From NCBI RefSeq assembly GCF_003703975.1, contig NZ_QTJY01000013.1, forward strand, positions 62,001-126,000: a stretch of DNA of 64,000 nt, in the 5' to 3' direction. The stretch comes from Larkinella soli. GTDB taxonomy: Bacteria > Bacteroidota > Bacteroidia > Cytophagales > Spirosomataceae. Position numbers and translations under genes: made by a program. This document shows, in pieces, positions 26,934-35,192 of this stretch (position 1 is the stretch's first letter; every line of letters begins with the position of its first letter). The notes below the pieces were generated by a model. That model was not told the DNA's origin and ran no database searches. It was given only the letters and a program-made list of their open reading frames with translations.

Positions 26934-27494
26934 TTAGTCGGTCGAGTCAAACGGAGGACGCTTCTTCCGGAAAACTCTCTGTATGAGTGGCGGCTTCTTT
27001 GATTCGAAAGAGGGCACGAAAGCAGAGCCAGATCCATTTTTAGCGCCTCTACTCATCGCAATATAACGCTGGTATTTCAAATCAAGCTCTCCGTACAAAT
27101 CCTGATATTCCTCAAGTAAGTTCTGAATTTTCTGATCATCCAGGGACGTGTTGAAACGTGTCCTATTTGCACGTTCACGTAAACTAAGATACCCGGACGC
27201 TCCGGTATAAAGATCAAGAACTTCTACATCTTTAAGCCCTGAGTTCACTAATAACGATATCAAGCCGGAAATAACTGAGAAACCGGCTGCAATCAGCTTC
27301 ATTGCTGGATCAGGAGTATAATCCGCAAGGACAGAAGTAACCGTAGCCGCAGATAACAAAGACAATACCCCTGCTGTAATATTGAGCCTTTTACGACGAT
27401 AAGTCTGTCTGCTGGCAACTTCAAGAAGCATGTCACGCTTTTGGGCAGCATTCCTTGCCAGTCGCCTAAATTCATATTCCAAATCTTCTTCCAT
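26934..27494 (-). CDS. SLATT-like two-span membrane protein
   Basis: 186 residues from ATG 27494; a TTG at 27524 would add ten residues. A charged helical N-terminus (EEDLEYEFRRLARNAAQKRD) is followed by two membrane spans at about 37-57 and 66-84, then a conserved-looking helical region (DVEVLDLYTGASGYLSLRERANRT) and a basic tail. Two spans followed by such a helix is the plan of SLATT domains, pore-forming effectors found with nucleotide-sensing defence systems. No sensor or cyclase partner is next to it. Unlike most cargo it is on the virion strand, between a tail gene and the tape measure leader, and has intermediate base composition. Family call is tentative. Confidence 0.5.
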   Translation of the reverse strand: MEEDLEYEFRRLARNAAQKRDMLLEVASRQTYRRKRLNITAGVLSLLSAATVTSVLADYTPDPAMKLIAAGFSVISGLISLLVNSGLKDVEVLDLYTGASGYLSLRERANRTRFNTSLDDQKIQNLLEEYQDLYGELDLKYQRYIAMSRGAKNGSGSAFVPSFESKKPPLIQRVFRKKRPPFDSTD

Positions 27495-27576
27495 CCGTTC
27501 GAGGGAGGGTTTTGTTGAATACAATTTAGCAGTTAATTGATTACAACTGAAGATATTAAATAAAAAGGTAAGGCCT

Positions 27577-28374
27577 TCAGCAACGATTTACTTCACTGAA
27601 TTCGGTCTGATACATTTCAAACGAGCCCTCAGATAGTCTACGATGCCCATTTCCTGACGAATAGCCCGACTTAAGACTATAGGGGCGGCCATTGATTAGA
27701 ATATCCTTGTGCCTTAGCATGGTCATAAACCCTTCATGCCCGAACGCATCCGTGAGCGGGGTGCGGAAGGGAACGACCAGATCCTGATTGATCTGCACAG
27801 CTACATGGCGGCCCGTGGTCACTTCCTGATAATCCTCAATCTGCGTATCCGCCTGGGGAACGCCTGTATAGCACTTCAGCCGCAACACCTGCCGGAAGCC
27901 GTTCAGCTCGGGTTTGTCGTAAGGGATGCTGGCCAGCGCCCGCCGGTTCCGGAACGAAAACAGCGCCGATCCGTTGTCATTCCCCGACGGGCAGTACCAG
28001 ACGCGGTTCGAAATCCAGTTCACCCCGCCGGTCTCCGACTGGATGATCAGCCGGTAGTACCCTTCCGGAAGTCCGGACGGTATGGTGATCTGAGCTATGT
28101 AGTTGAACACGCTCGGCCGGATCTCGACCGGCGTCAGGTTGCCGATGCCCGCGGCCATGGGCTTCAGGTCGTTGCTGCGCAGGTGAATCGGGAAATCCCC
28201 AACGGGCATCCCGTCGGGCGCGTTGATGAAAAACGAATAGGTTTCGCCTGGTACCAGCAGCACCGAGGCGGCCATCTTACCCAAAAAGCCGGATTCCGGA
28301 AGGCTGTGGAGGTCTTCAGGTTCCGGAGCGGTCTTTGACCAGACCAGAAAGTTAAAGCGGTTCTGCAGGGCCAT
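27577..28374 (-). CDS. Phage tail-associated protein
   Basis: 265 residues, beta-rich, not recognised by name. GC-rich virion-type coding. It begins at the base where the chaperone extension ends (28374), so it belongs to the tail operon. Being between chaperone and tape measure gene is unusual, because these two are normally adjacent. A major tail tube, fibre or tail-accessory role is possible. Sequences such as LVPGETYSFFINAPDGMPVGDFPIHL and IPSGLPEGYYRLIIQS suggest Ig-like beta-sandwiches. Confidence 0.65.
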   Translation of the reverse strand: MALQNRFNFLVWSKTAPEPEDLHSLPESGFLGKMAASVLLVPGETYSFFINAPDGMPVGDFPIHLRSNDLKPMAAGIGNLTPVEIRPSVFNYIAQITIPSGLPEGYYRLIIQSETGGVNWISNRVWYCPSGNDNGSALFSFRNRRALASIPYDKPELNGFRQVLRLKCYTGVPQADTQIEDYQEVTTGRHVAVQINQDLVVPFRTPLTDAFGHEGFMTMLRHKDILINGRPYSLKSGYSSGNGHRRLSEGSFEMYQTEFSEVNRC

Positions 28375-28730
28375 CAGCGTACAGGTTTGTATTTCTCCTG
28401 GAGAGCTTCGTAAAAGCTCCAGTAATCGTAAGTCGTTGTTTCATCAGTTACCGGCAGCCCTTCCAGCTGCATGGCGACCCGGTTTTTCCGGTATTGCTTC
28501 CGCAGGCTGTCGACCGCATTGTCCGGATGCTTGTAGTCCAGCACCGGTGGGGTATGCTGATCGGTGATTCGTTTCAGCAGGTCGGCCTGCCGCATCGCCA
28601 GGTGCGGATCGTCCGGAATCAGCTGGCTGTCGATTTCCACCAGCAGCCATTCCTGCAGCAGTTCGGCCTGAGCCTGCTCGGGATCCGGAAACCGGTCCGG
28701 AAACGTCTCGCCGAGGTCGGCGTTCAGTTT
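28374..28730 (-). CDS. Tail assembly chaperone, frameshift extension (gpT-like)
   Basis: This minus-strand frame has no good start of its own: GTG at 28640 is the first conventional start, but coding character reaches back to the A9 run at 28728-28736. It is reached by a -1 slip there, giving after the slip KLNADLGETFPDRFPDPEQ and ending in FYEALQEKYKPVR. The layout matches the gpG/gpGT chaperones of siphophages, where a minority fused product guides tape measure assembly. The A9 site and the frame are seen directly; actual frameshifting is inferred. Confidence 0.65.
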   Translation of the reverse strand, partial: KLNADLGETFPDRFPDPEQAQAELLQEWLLVEIDSQLIPDDPHLAMRQADLLKRITDQHTPPVLDYKHPDNAVDSLRKQYRKNRVAMQLEGLPVTDETTTYDYWSFYEALQEKYKPVR

Positions 28731-29140
28731 TTTTTTACGGCCGGCAGCGTTTCCGCTACCATCTCATCAGTCAGACCCTCGTCGGAGAGTCGTTTCACCA
28801 GCCGTTCCAGCCCCTCTTCGGTCCAGTCCTCCCACGGCTGGCCGTCGACGGTCGCCACCAGACAGGCCAGCGAAAGCGACCGGGCCGACAGCTGCTTATG
28901 CAGCAGGTTGAAAAACAGATACCGGAGGTTGTTGATGGCGGTCATAAACTCGTCCTTCCGGTCGGCATTAGCCAGTGCCAGCAGCCCGTCGAAATGCCGG
29001 TCGACATCGTCGATCGATGATCCGACGCCCGACTCGATCAGCTGGTAACAGTCGGCCTCCACGCGCCGGCTTTCGGGCAGCTTTCGGGCCGAATCGTAGA
29101 ATTCGACGACACATCCGGACGGTAAGGTCAGTGAGGTCAT
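28724..29140 (-). CDS. Tail assembly chaperone (gpG-like)
   Basis: 138 residues from ATG 29140, which overlaps the stop of the preceding membrane protein (ATGA). Helical protein (MTSLTLPSGCVVEFYDSARKL...SIDDVDRHFDGLLALANADRKDEFMTAINNLRYLFFNLLHKQL). The last codons are GTA AAA AAA AAC TGA, so the stop lies one codon after a slippery A9 run. Position before the tape measure gene and the frameshift layout identify it as the tail assembly chaperone. Sequence similarity to known chaperones is not something I can see. Confidence 0.7.
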   Translation of the reverse strand: MTSLTLPSGCVVEFYDSARKLPESRRVEADCYQLIESGVGSSIDDVDRHFDGLLALANADRKDEFMTAINNLRYLFFNLLHKQLSARSLSLACLVATVDGQPWEDWTEEGLERLVKRLSDEGLTDEMVAETLPAVKKN

Positions 29141-29400
29141 TTCAGGGTCAGGCGGTTTAGGATGGCTTGGATGGGAATGGCGGCAAAAGGGACTAGCAGG
29201 TAAACGCTGTTCGGAATCAGCGTCAGCAGAACGAAGACCCCGTAACCGATCCAGAACGCCCGGCAGAGGCTGCACGGATTCGATGGCCAGTACTTCGACC
29301 AGAACCGGTGCGTATTCATATAGTCGTCGACCTTCCACTTCTCCAGCAGGATGACGCCGGTCGAGCCGCACAGGATGGTCAACAGCAGGTGAATCAGCAT
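29137..29400 (-). CDS. Small membrane protein in the tail operon
   Basis: 87 residues with hydrophobic segments at 1-19 (MLIHLLLTILCGSTGVILL) and about 48-84, and a CSLCRAFWIGYG motif between. It overlaps both neighbours by a few bases, so it is part of the tail operon. The pair of cysteines with membrane spans resembles small phage membrane proteins seen near tail genes; the role is unknown (holin-like or exclusion are guesses). Confidence 0.65.
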   Translation of the reverse strand: MLIHLLLTILCGSTGVILLEKWKVDDYMNTHRFWSKYWPSNPCSLCRAFWIGYGVFVLLTLIPNSVYLLVPFAAIPIQAILNRLTLK

Positions 29401-29933
29401 GCGACGTAGTAGTTGACGGCGATTTCAATTCGGAACGCCCGGTAGGGATACGCGTTGAAGCGGTCCTGAAGGCCGGCCAGCGAGAATCCCGGGTAGACGT
29501 TCTGCGGATGGTCGAACGCCCGGCTGACGGCCGACACGCAGGACAGTTCGCGAAGCCGGTTGATGACGGCGTGCTTCAGGCTCTCGATCGAAGGATTGGC
29601 CTGTTCCAGCGCCTTCAGGTTGACCCAGACGATCACCGAGAGGGTGCGTTCGCCCAGGTGGCCGAAGCCCGTCAGCCGCTCGTCATCGTGGGTAAGCAGG
29701 GCGCTGAACGTATCCAGCTCGTCGTTGGGGTAGGCTTCGTAGTACTCCCCCTCGGCCCGGAACACCCACGGCCGCTGACCGCCCTGCTCATCCCGCTGCG
29801 GGTAGATGCGGCCCAGCGATCGGCCCGACAGCCAGGCCAGTTGGCCCAGATCGGACTGAAGAACCTTGCAAACGTGATCGACGCCTGTATCGGACAGTTG
29901 CGGAAGGGTAGGGGGTATCAGTGCCTGGCTCAT
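29394..29933 (-). CDS. Phage tail/head-tail completion protein
   Basis: 179 residues of virion-type composition. The end (RELSCVSAVSRAFDHPQNVYPGF...YPYRAFRIEIAVNYYVAC) is beta-rich like minor tail or tail-terminator proteins, which belong before the major tail and chaperone genes. The ATG overlaps the stop of the 53-residue ORF. It follows the 43986-44438 gene in phage order if the 14-kb cargo block is removed. Function from context. Confidence 0.6.
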   Translation of the reverse strand: MSQALIPPTLPQLSDTGVDHVCKVLQSDLGQLAWLSGRSLGRIYPQRDEQGGQRPWVFRAEGEYYEAYPNDELDTFSALLTHDDERLTGFGHLGERTLSVIVWVNLKALEQANPSIESLKHAVINRLRELSCVSAVSRAFDHPQNVYPGFSLAGLQDRFNAYPYRAFRIEIAVNYYVAC

Positions 29934-30091
29934 GACGCGAATTGGGCCAGTAGAGTTTGAGACAGGCGTTTACTCCGCATAGCATCGTAGACTGCACTGT
30001 GGATTTCTTGTTTAACCTGCCGAAAGGAAAGTCTCATCCATAGAAGGATCACCTTGTCGTCGGCAAAATCGTTAAAACGAAAGGAAAACAT
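29930..30091 (-). CDS. 53-residue ORF with a tape-measure-like N-terminus
   Basis: ATG 30091 directly follows leader copy 6. The product starts MFSFRFNDFADDKVILLWMR, and RF(N/D)D(F/L)AD.K.ILL is shared with the first residues of the tape measure protein (MEPIRFDDLADVKDILLQIE). After about 18 residues the similarity ends. It overlaps the start of the next tail gene (ATGA), so it may serve mainly as a translated leader. Probably a chimera made by recombination at the leader and first codons of the tape measure gene. Confidence 0.55.
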   Translation of the reverse strand: MFSFRFNDFADDKVILLWMRLSFRQVKQEIHSAVYDAMRSKRLSQTLLAQFAS

Positions 30092-30092
30092 A

Positions 30093-30138
30093 GGACTGCG
30101 TTCGGTTAAAGAGAGTATGGGGCCGCAGTCCGGTAGCG
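30093..30138 (-). promoter_or_regulatory. Late leader hairpin, copy 6
   Basis: GGACTGCG/CGCAGTCC arms at 30124-30131 and 30093-30100, loop of 23 bases, one base before ATG 30091. Core CCGCTACCGGACTGCGG. A TATCTTTA box at 30150-30157 lies 13 bases upstream. It restarts late transcription downstream of the 14-kb cargo block. Confidence 0.7.
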
Positions 30139-30319
30139 GTGAGAATGGATAAAGATAATAAAATGTAATTATATATCTATAGATACTGACGAGGCGGAAA
30201 TATGAAAAAAGGTCAGAACTTTTTAACCTCATCAGTCCCTTTGGTTTGCTTCGGTGTCTCACCCGGCTAAATTTGCAGTAGCCGGTGACCCATGACTAAC
30301 GATGCCCATAGTTTAACAG

Positions 30320-30366
30320 AAGGCTGTAGATAGTTGTCTTTTGACAAAAATCTACAGCCTTTTTGT
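30320..30366 (+). terminator. Hairpin terminator upstream of the restriction system
   Basis: AAGGCTGTAGAT pairs with ATCTACAGCCTT across an 18-base loop, followed by TTTTTG on the plus strand. It isolates the cargo operon at 30415 from read-through. Confidence 0.75.
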
Positions 30367-30414
30367 ATGAATTGACTATACTTGTAGAAAAGCTATTATA
30401 TACTACATCAGAAT

Positions 30415-31635
30415 ATGAACGTAGCGTCACCAGCCATCTTAACATATACTGCTATCCGCAAGGCACTTGGTATTGACAATCCCAAGAATAAATTCAAACC
30501 CGGTCTCGACAGTCTCACGCACTACATACAAAATCTGGGTACACCAGCCGCTGATTATTTTCGGGAGGCGGCTTTACAGTATCTCGATGCGAACCGCCTG
30601 ACCGACCTGTCGGAAGCAGTATTTGAGGGCGAAGTTTTCTTTGATGTGCCATTTCCCCCGACTGAGCGGCCAAAGTTTACGTTCATTGACCTGTTCGCCG
30701 GAATCGGTGGCATCCGAATGGCCTACCAAAGTTTGGGCGGTAAGTGCGTCTTTACGTCCGAGTGGAGTCCAATGGCGCAACGTACTTATGAAGCCAATTA
30801 TGGTGAGGTGCCGTTTGGTGACATTACCAAAGTCCACACCGACCAGATACCCGACCACGACGTGTTGCTTGCTGGCTTTCCCTGCCAGCCGTTCTCCATC
30901 GCCGGTGTATCGAAGAAAAACAGCCTCGGCCGGCAGCATGGGTTCAAGGATGAAACGCAGGGTACACTATTCTTTGACATTGTGCGGATACTGGAAGCCA
31001 AGAAGCCCTCGGCGTTCATGCTTGAGAATGTTAAAAACCTTGTCTCCCATGATAAGGGGAATACATTCCGCGTGATTAAGGGTGCCTTACACGAACTGGG
31101 ATACACGGTATATCACAAGGTTCTGGATGGTAAGCATTTTGTTCCGCAGCACCGCGAACGTATTATTATTGTCGGTTTCCGCGAGGACAGGTTCGGTTTT
31201 CTCAACTTCTTTGACTTTCCGGATCTGCCGACGCCTACCGCCGTTATGGAAGACATTCTTGAGCCGGACGCCCACGACCGGTACACACTTACACCCAATT
31301 TGTGGGAGTACTTACAGAATTATGCCGTTAAGCATAAGGAGAAAGGCAATGGCTTTGGTTTCGGTCTGATCCGGCCGGATGGTATATCCCGGACATTGAG
31401 CGCCCGGTATTACAAGGATGGCTCTGAGGTTCTGATACCGCAGGAAGGCGGAAAGAACCCGCGACGGCTGACCCCGCGCGAGTGTGCCCGGCTCCAAGGC
31501 TTTCCGGATAATTTTATTATTCCTGTTTCTGACACGCAGGCCTATAAACAGTTCGGCAATTCTGTTGTAATGCCTCTCATGCGGGCCGTGGGTGCCAAGG
31601 TTGTCGATGTGATTACCCGTTATGAATCTCAATAA
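30415..31635 (+). CDS. C5-cytosine DNA methyltransferase
   Basis: 406 residues. All main C5-methylase motifs are visible: [10 protein letters not shown] (about 90-99, cofactor site), GFPCQPFS (catalytic C157), FMLENVKNL (ENV motif), [11 protein letters not shown], and [16 protein letters not shown]...[10 protein letters not shown] near the end. The N-terminal 85 residues precede the catalytic domain. The next gene (MvaI-like) and the Vsr gene fit a CC-W/S-GG-type target with inner cytosine methylation, though the methylated base cannot be read from sequence. GC content is near that of the phage, so it is not from the same source as the AT-rich cargo. The 3' end overlaps the nuclease gene by 14 bases. 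Confidence 0.9.
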   Translation: MNVASPAILTYTAIRKALGIDNPKNKFKPGLDSLTHYIQNLGTPAADYFREAALQYLDANRLTDLSEAVFEGEVFFDVPFPPTERPKFTFIDLFAGIGGIRMAYQSLGGKCVFTSEWSPMAQRTYEANYGEVPFGDITKVHTDQIPDHDVLLAGFPCQPFSIAGVSKKNSLGRQHGFKDETQGTLFFDIVRILEAKKPSAFMLENVKNLVSHDKGNTFRVIKGALHELGYTVYHKVLDGKHFVPQHRERIIIVGFREDRFGFLNFFDFPDLPTPTAVMEDILEPDAHDRYTLTPNLWEYLQNYAVKHKEKGNGFGFGLIRPDGISRTLSARYYKDGSEVLIPQEGGKNPRRLTPRECARLQGFPDNFIIPVSDTQAYKQFGNSVVMPLMRAVGAKVVDVITRYESQ

Positions 31636-32935
31636 CTTACAGCGGGTATTTGCCGCCAATGGCTGCCAGAAGATTTACGTTAAAACCTTAGCCGAGAATG
31701 ACAACTCGAAGAACCAGGTTTACCTCGGCGGCAGTTTCGAGATCCTGAACGTCTTTCCCGCGTCCGACATCCAGTCGGAATCGCCCGGCGGCTGGAAGCG
31801 GGAGCGCTTCAAAGCCTCTGTACGGTTTGCATGGATAACAGAAATCGGTTCGCTGGCTATTGCTCCGAACGCCCAACTGATCCTGTACCCGAAGTACCCG
31901 GAGGTCCGATTCTCCGGCTTCCTGCTGGGATGTCCCGAAGCTCCTTCCGGGCTGATGAAGGCTTCGGCGAGGATCGCTGGCCGGCTACTCTTTCTTGGCG
32001 TGGCAGAAAACAGCCAGATTCTGGGATATGTGACCGCGCCAGACTCTGGGCTTGCTACCGAGTTCAACGGTCTAACCACCGACAATTACGGTGTGTTCAG
32101 GGTGTTACGGCTGGCCAAGGACGACAATCGTGGCAGACTACTGAGCGAACTGAAGCGCATCCATGAACTTGACTGGATTCCGTCTAAACGACTCGACCGC
32201 GCAGGCGGGACCATGGCATGTGAAGCTCCGAACTGTGGAGGCTATACGCTGGAAGCAGAATTGGGTATTACTCCTAACGGCTATTCCGAACCCGACTTTC
32301 TGGGATGGGAAGTCAAACAGTTCGGTGTACGGAATTTCGAGCGGATAGGAAGTGAAGTCATTACACTGATGACGCCCGAGCCAACAGGCGGGGCCTACGT
32401 TGTGCAGGGCCTTGATTACTTCATGCGGCGCTACGGTTACGCCGACAGAATGGGACGGGCCGACCGTATCAATTTCGGCGGTATTCATATCGCCGGTGCC
32501 CGGCACCCGACTACACAACTTCGGATGGAACTGATTGGCTTCGATACCGCGACTGGCAAGATCCGGAGCGCCGACGGCCGCATCGCGTTGGTGGACCCTG
32601 ACGGCAATGAAGCAGCAACCTGGTCATTTGCATCCATGCTCAAACACTGGAACCGAAAACACAATCAGGCCTGCTACGTTCCGAGTCAGTCTGAAACCGA
32701 TCCAGTTAGGCAGTACCGGTACGGTTCCCTTATTATTCTCGGTGTGGGCACCGACTTTCAGTTGTTTCTTCAGCAAATGGCTTCAGGAAACATTTACTAT
32801 GATCCGGGCATCAAAATGGAAAACGCTTCCTCAGCAAAGCCCACGACCAAACGACGCAGCCAGTTTCGCACAAAGTCGCTTTACCTGAGAAATTTGTACC
32901 GCATTAACGAGATCGCCGACCTTGACAAAATATGA
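31622..32935 (+). CDS. MvaI/BcnI-family type II restriction endonuclease
   Basis: 437 residues. The C-terminal half has [29 protein letters not shown] (207-235), the MvaI/BcnI signature, with D225-x4-E230-x-K232 as the metal-binding nuclease centre. Enzymes of this family cut CCWGG or CCSGG as monomers. The protein is far longer than MvaI itself (about 250 residues); the extra ~190 N-terminal residues ([21 protein letters not shown]...) form an additional domain of unknown role. Overlap with the methylase gene shows they are one operon. Confidence 0.85.
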   Translation: MNLNNLQRVFAANGCQKIYVKTLAENDNSKNQVYLGGSFEILNVFPASDIQSESPGGWKRERFKASVRFAWITEIGSLAIAPNAQLILYPKYPEVRFSGFLLGCPEAPSGLMKASARIAGRLLFLGVAENSQILGYVTAPDSGLATEFNGLTTDNYGVFRVLRLAKDDNRGRLLSELKRIHELDWIPSKRLDRAGGTMACEAPNCGGYTLEAELGITPNGYSEPDFLGWEVKQFGVRNFERIGSEVITLMTPEPTGGAYVVQGLDYFMRRYGYADRMGRADRINFGGIHIAGARHPTTQLRMELIGFDTATGKIRSADGRIALVDPDGNEAATWSFASMLKHWNRKHNQACYVPSQSETDPVRQYRYGSLIILGVGTDFQLFLQQMASGNIYYDPGIKMENASSAKPTTKRRSQFRTKSLYLRNLYRINEIADLDKI

Positions 32936-32945
32936 AAGCTTGGTT

Positions 32946-33398
32946 TTACTCATTAACCTCAAAGTCTGAGGAATCAGCAGACGGTGCTTTAAGATACAGC
33001 ACAATATTGTTCAAGGTCTTTTTCCTAAGCGGTTGGCGCAATTCACATTCGAAGATGCTGACAACGTTCCAGCCAGCGTCACGAAGCTTTTGAAAATGCT
33101 CAGCATCCTTATTCCGCGTGGTGAAAATTTTATCAGTCCACCACTCGCTACGGGTTTTAGGGATGGTAAAATACCGGCATCCTTCGTGACCATGCCAGAA
33201 ACAGCCATGCACGAAAATGACAGTATGGTACTTTGGCAAAACGATATCCGGCTTACCGGGAAGCTCTTTGGCATGTAGCCTGAAACGAAATCCGTTAGCA
33301 TGCAGGAACCGACGAACCAGCATTTCGGGCTTAGTGTCCTTGCCTTTAATTCGGCTCATATTGTAACTCCTGACCTCCTTTGAATGTACATCAGCCAT
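32946..33398 (-). CDS. vsr: Very-short-patch repair endonuclease
   Basis: 150 residues from ATG 33398 (MADVHSKEVRSYNMSRIKGKDTKPE), the standard Vsr beginning; a GTG 42 bases upstream would add non-conserved residues. Contains VRRFLHANGFRFRLHAKELPGKPDIVLPKY with the catalytic Asp and FVHGCFWHGHEGC with the zinc-binding Cys/His cluster. Vsr nicks T:G mismatches arising from deaminated 5-methylcytosine at methylase sites. It is convergent with the restriction operon, 10 bases away, and repairs mutations caused by its methylase. Confidence 0.9.
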   Translation of the reverse strand: MADVHSKEVRSYNMSRIKGKDTKPEMLVRRFLHANGFRFRLHAKELPGKPDIVLPKYHTVIFVHGCFWHGHEGCRYFTIPKTRSEWWTDKIFTTRNKDAEHFQKLRDAGWNVVSIFECELRQPLRKKTLNNIVLYLKAPSADSSDFEVNE

Positions 33399-33519
33399 AC
33401 TTATATTACGCAGGTATTGCCGTAACGGTTCCGCAGACACAGTATCGTAAGTCGTTTTCTGTCTTGCTGTTAAATACAGAAGCAGTACGTTAACTGCCTG
33501 CTAATAAACATCACATGAT

Positions 33520-33702
33520 ATGATCCTGACCAACAAAGAGAGCCAGCAGAAAAATCTCTTAAAGGATATCAACCCGGAATGCATGTCGGGAGTAAGTTAT
33601 GACCTGCGAATTAAAGACATTATTTAACTGCAGGACTACGATATAGTTGATAAGACTACGCTTCCTCCTCAGGGAATGGCAGTAGCTATTTTCCACGAAG
33701 AA
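33520..33702 (+). pseudogene. dCTP-deaminase-like fragment with internal stop
   Basis: ATG 33520 opens MILTNKESQQKNLLKDINP..., then GVSYDLRIKDII, a TAA stop at 33628, and in the same frame TTLPPQGMAVAIFHEES. 'SYDLRI' followed by 'L.P.G.A.A....E' is the pattern of the N-terminal half of dCTP deaminase-type proteins, some of which are anti-phage nucleotide depletion enzymes. The catalytic half is missing. At 33703 the frame passes directly into a tape measure fragment. The family call rests on a short pattern. Confidence 0.4.
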
Positions 33703-33951
33703 TCCCAAATCGCCGAACAGGAGGCTTCTTACCAGAAATTAGGTCGCGACCGGATGCACTATCATACGGCAATGGCTCAGGCAGGCGGCAAGTCTGGCCC
33801 CAGTGCCAGAGAAATTGCAGCTGCTTTAGCTGATGAGCTGGAGAAGCGACCCCGCTTACAGTTGAATAATGATGAGAACGGCTTTACCCGGACGATCATT
33901 GAGAAGACGACAAAGCGGGTTGAGCTGAATAAGCGAAGGTATTTGAGCTAG
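33703..33951 (+). pseudogene. Inverted 3' fragment of a tape measure gene
   Basis: Encodes SQIAEQEASYQKLGRDRMHYHTAMAQAGGKSGPSAREIAAALADELEKRPRLQLNNDENGFTRTIIE..., matching the tape measure C-terminus (SQIAQQEASYQKLGRDRMVYRTAMAQAGGRSG...) almost without gaps, then KRVELNKRRYLS and a stop. It is on the plus strand, opposite to all virion genes. The break falls exactly before SQIA, in frame with the deaminase-like fragment. Confidence 0.85.
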
Positions 33952-34260
33952 CAGACATTTTAAAATCAATTACCTCAGAAAACTCCATTTGAAGCTTCTC
34001 CAAGCTGTTCCCGACAGGTTTCAGTGCGCCGTTCCAGAATCCTAACCTAGATTTTTTCCATCATAGTTCTCAAATAGCTTGGAATGCTGAATGATTGCTA
34101 AAGCAGCTCAAGGATTTAAGTAGGAAGGCTGTTCCTCTCAGTAGAAAACGAAAATAATGGCAAGATCTATTATAGGCACATTTTTAGAAACAAAGAGCCG
34201 AGTGAAGTATATACTTCACTCGGCTCTTTGTTTTCGTTAAGGCCCTGTCTTGTTAATGAC
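33952..34260. other. Intergenic region
   Basis: No ORF of coding character. The only structure is the long palindrome at 34188-34233. Confidence 0.4.
34188..34233. terminator. 46-bp perfect palindrome
   Basis: A 23-base arm starting AAACAAAGAGCCGAGTGAAG is repeated exactly as its reverse complement with no loop bases. The T-rich end could make it a bidirectional terminator for the minus-strand gene that ends at 34261, but the arm is unusually long for one. Confidence 0.65.
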
Positions 34261-34758
34261 TTATTCTTGAGAAGCCTTCTTTTCTTCGTCTTTTCTTTGT
34301 TTTGACCAGTATAACCAGCATCGTCTGGCATGTATACCAAAAAAGGCAGCTTGATGTGTCTTATTGGTCTTATCCAGAGTCAATCCATCACAGAACTCCG
34401 GATAATCCATTAAGTCGAAAAATCCTTTCCCTGTGATATAGCCGTCCGATTCACCACAAAGTATTACTCCAAGTAAAGGCCTTCCTGCCCGGTACTCATC
34501 ATCATTAATCTCCCAACAGATTTGACCAATTAGCCTACGGTGATAATTGTAGGTCACATACAGAGGAATATTCAATGCTGAATAAAGCTCCCTGAAAGTA
34601 CACTTGTGGCCTTTCTTTGCCAAGCCCTTGAGATAGTTAGAAATAGCCTCTTTCAAAGACTGAGGAGAAGAGTAGTCGCCAAGAAGGTGATCGGGATAAG
34701 TTTCCTTAGGGCGCGAAAGAGCAGGATGCCCATGTGAGCGGGATGATAACTCATTCAT
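34261..34758 (-). CDS. Hypothetical cargo protein
   Basis: 165 residues, not recognised. Ser/Pro-rich beginning, then a helical region that may be winged-helix-like (LKEAISNYLKGLAKKGHKCTFRELYSALNIPLYVTYNYHRRLIGQICWEIND), where a small DNA-binding domain would fit, then GRPLLGVILCGESDGYITGKGFFDLM. The C-terminus is basic. It has its own palindromic terminator. It lies between two tape measure fragments. Confidence 0.6.
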   Translation of the reverse strand: MNELSSRSHGHPALSRPKETYPDHLLGDYSSPQSLKEAISNYLKGLAKKGHKCTFRELYSALNIPLYVTYNYHRRLIGQICWEINDDEYRAGRPLLGVILCGESDGYITGKGFFDLMDYPEFCDGLTLDKTNKTHQAAFFGIHARRCWLYWSKQRKDEEKKASQE

Positions 34759-35192
34759 CTTAATATGAATTGACGGTTATTACTTGTGCTTAGCTTTTAC
34801 AAAGCCCTCACACTATCATTGCAAAATTAGGTAAGCGGTAAATTCTTACCAAGAAAATCCTCATTATTTTATGGTTTCATCAAAAAGGGTCTTTTAATTT
34901 TGAATTCTGCTATTAACGGTCCCAGCCTAGCCAAAGATCAAAAGCGGCCGAAGCGGATTGAGTTGAATAAGCAGAGGTCTCTAAGAAAAGGTTGAACTCT
35001 CAAGCTAGAAGGACTAAGATCAAATAGTTGAAAACATAAGGACAAAAAAAGCGTTCGCAGAGGAGGGTTGCGGACAAACAAGTTAAAAACAAGAAGCAAA
35101 TTCTACCATTAAAGGACTGATCTTTAGCAGGTTGCGAAAATTTTATTTCTTGCCTATTTTAAAGTTTATATATATATTATAAATAGCGCCTT
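34759..35192. other. Intergenic region with a tiny tape-measure remnant
   Basis: 434 bases. At 34942-34995 the plus strand reads KRPKRIELNKQRSLRKG and stop, matching the end of the 33703 fragment (KRVELNKRRYLS). It is a second, nearly erased inverted copy of the same gene end. The rest shows no coding character; the AT-rich 35150-35185 stretch probably holds the promoter of the next gene. Confidence 0.5.
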
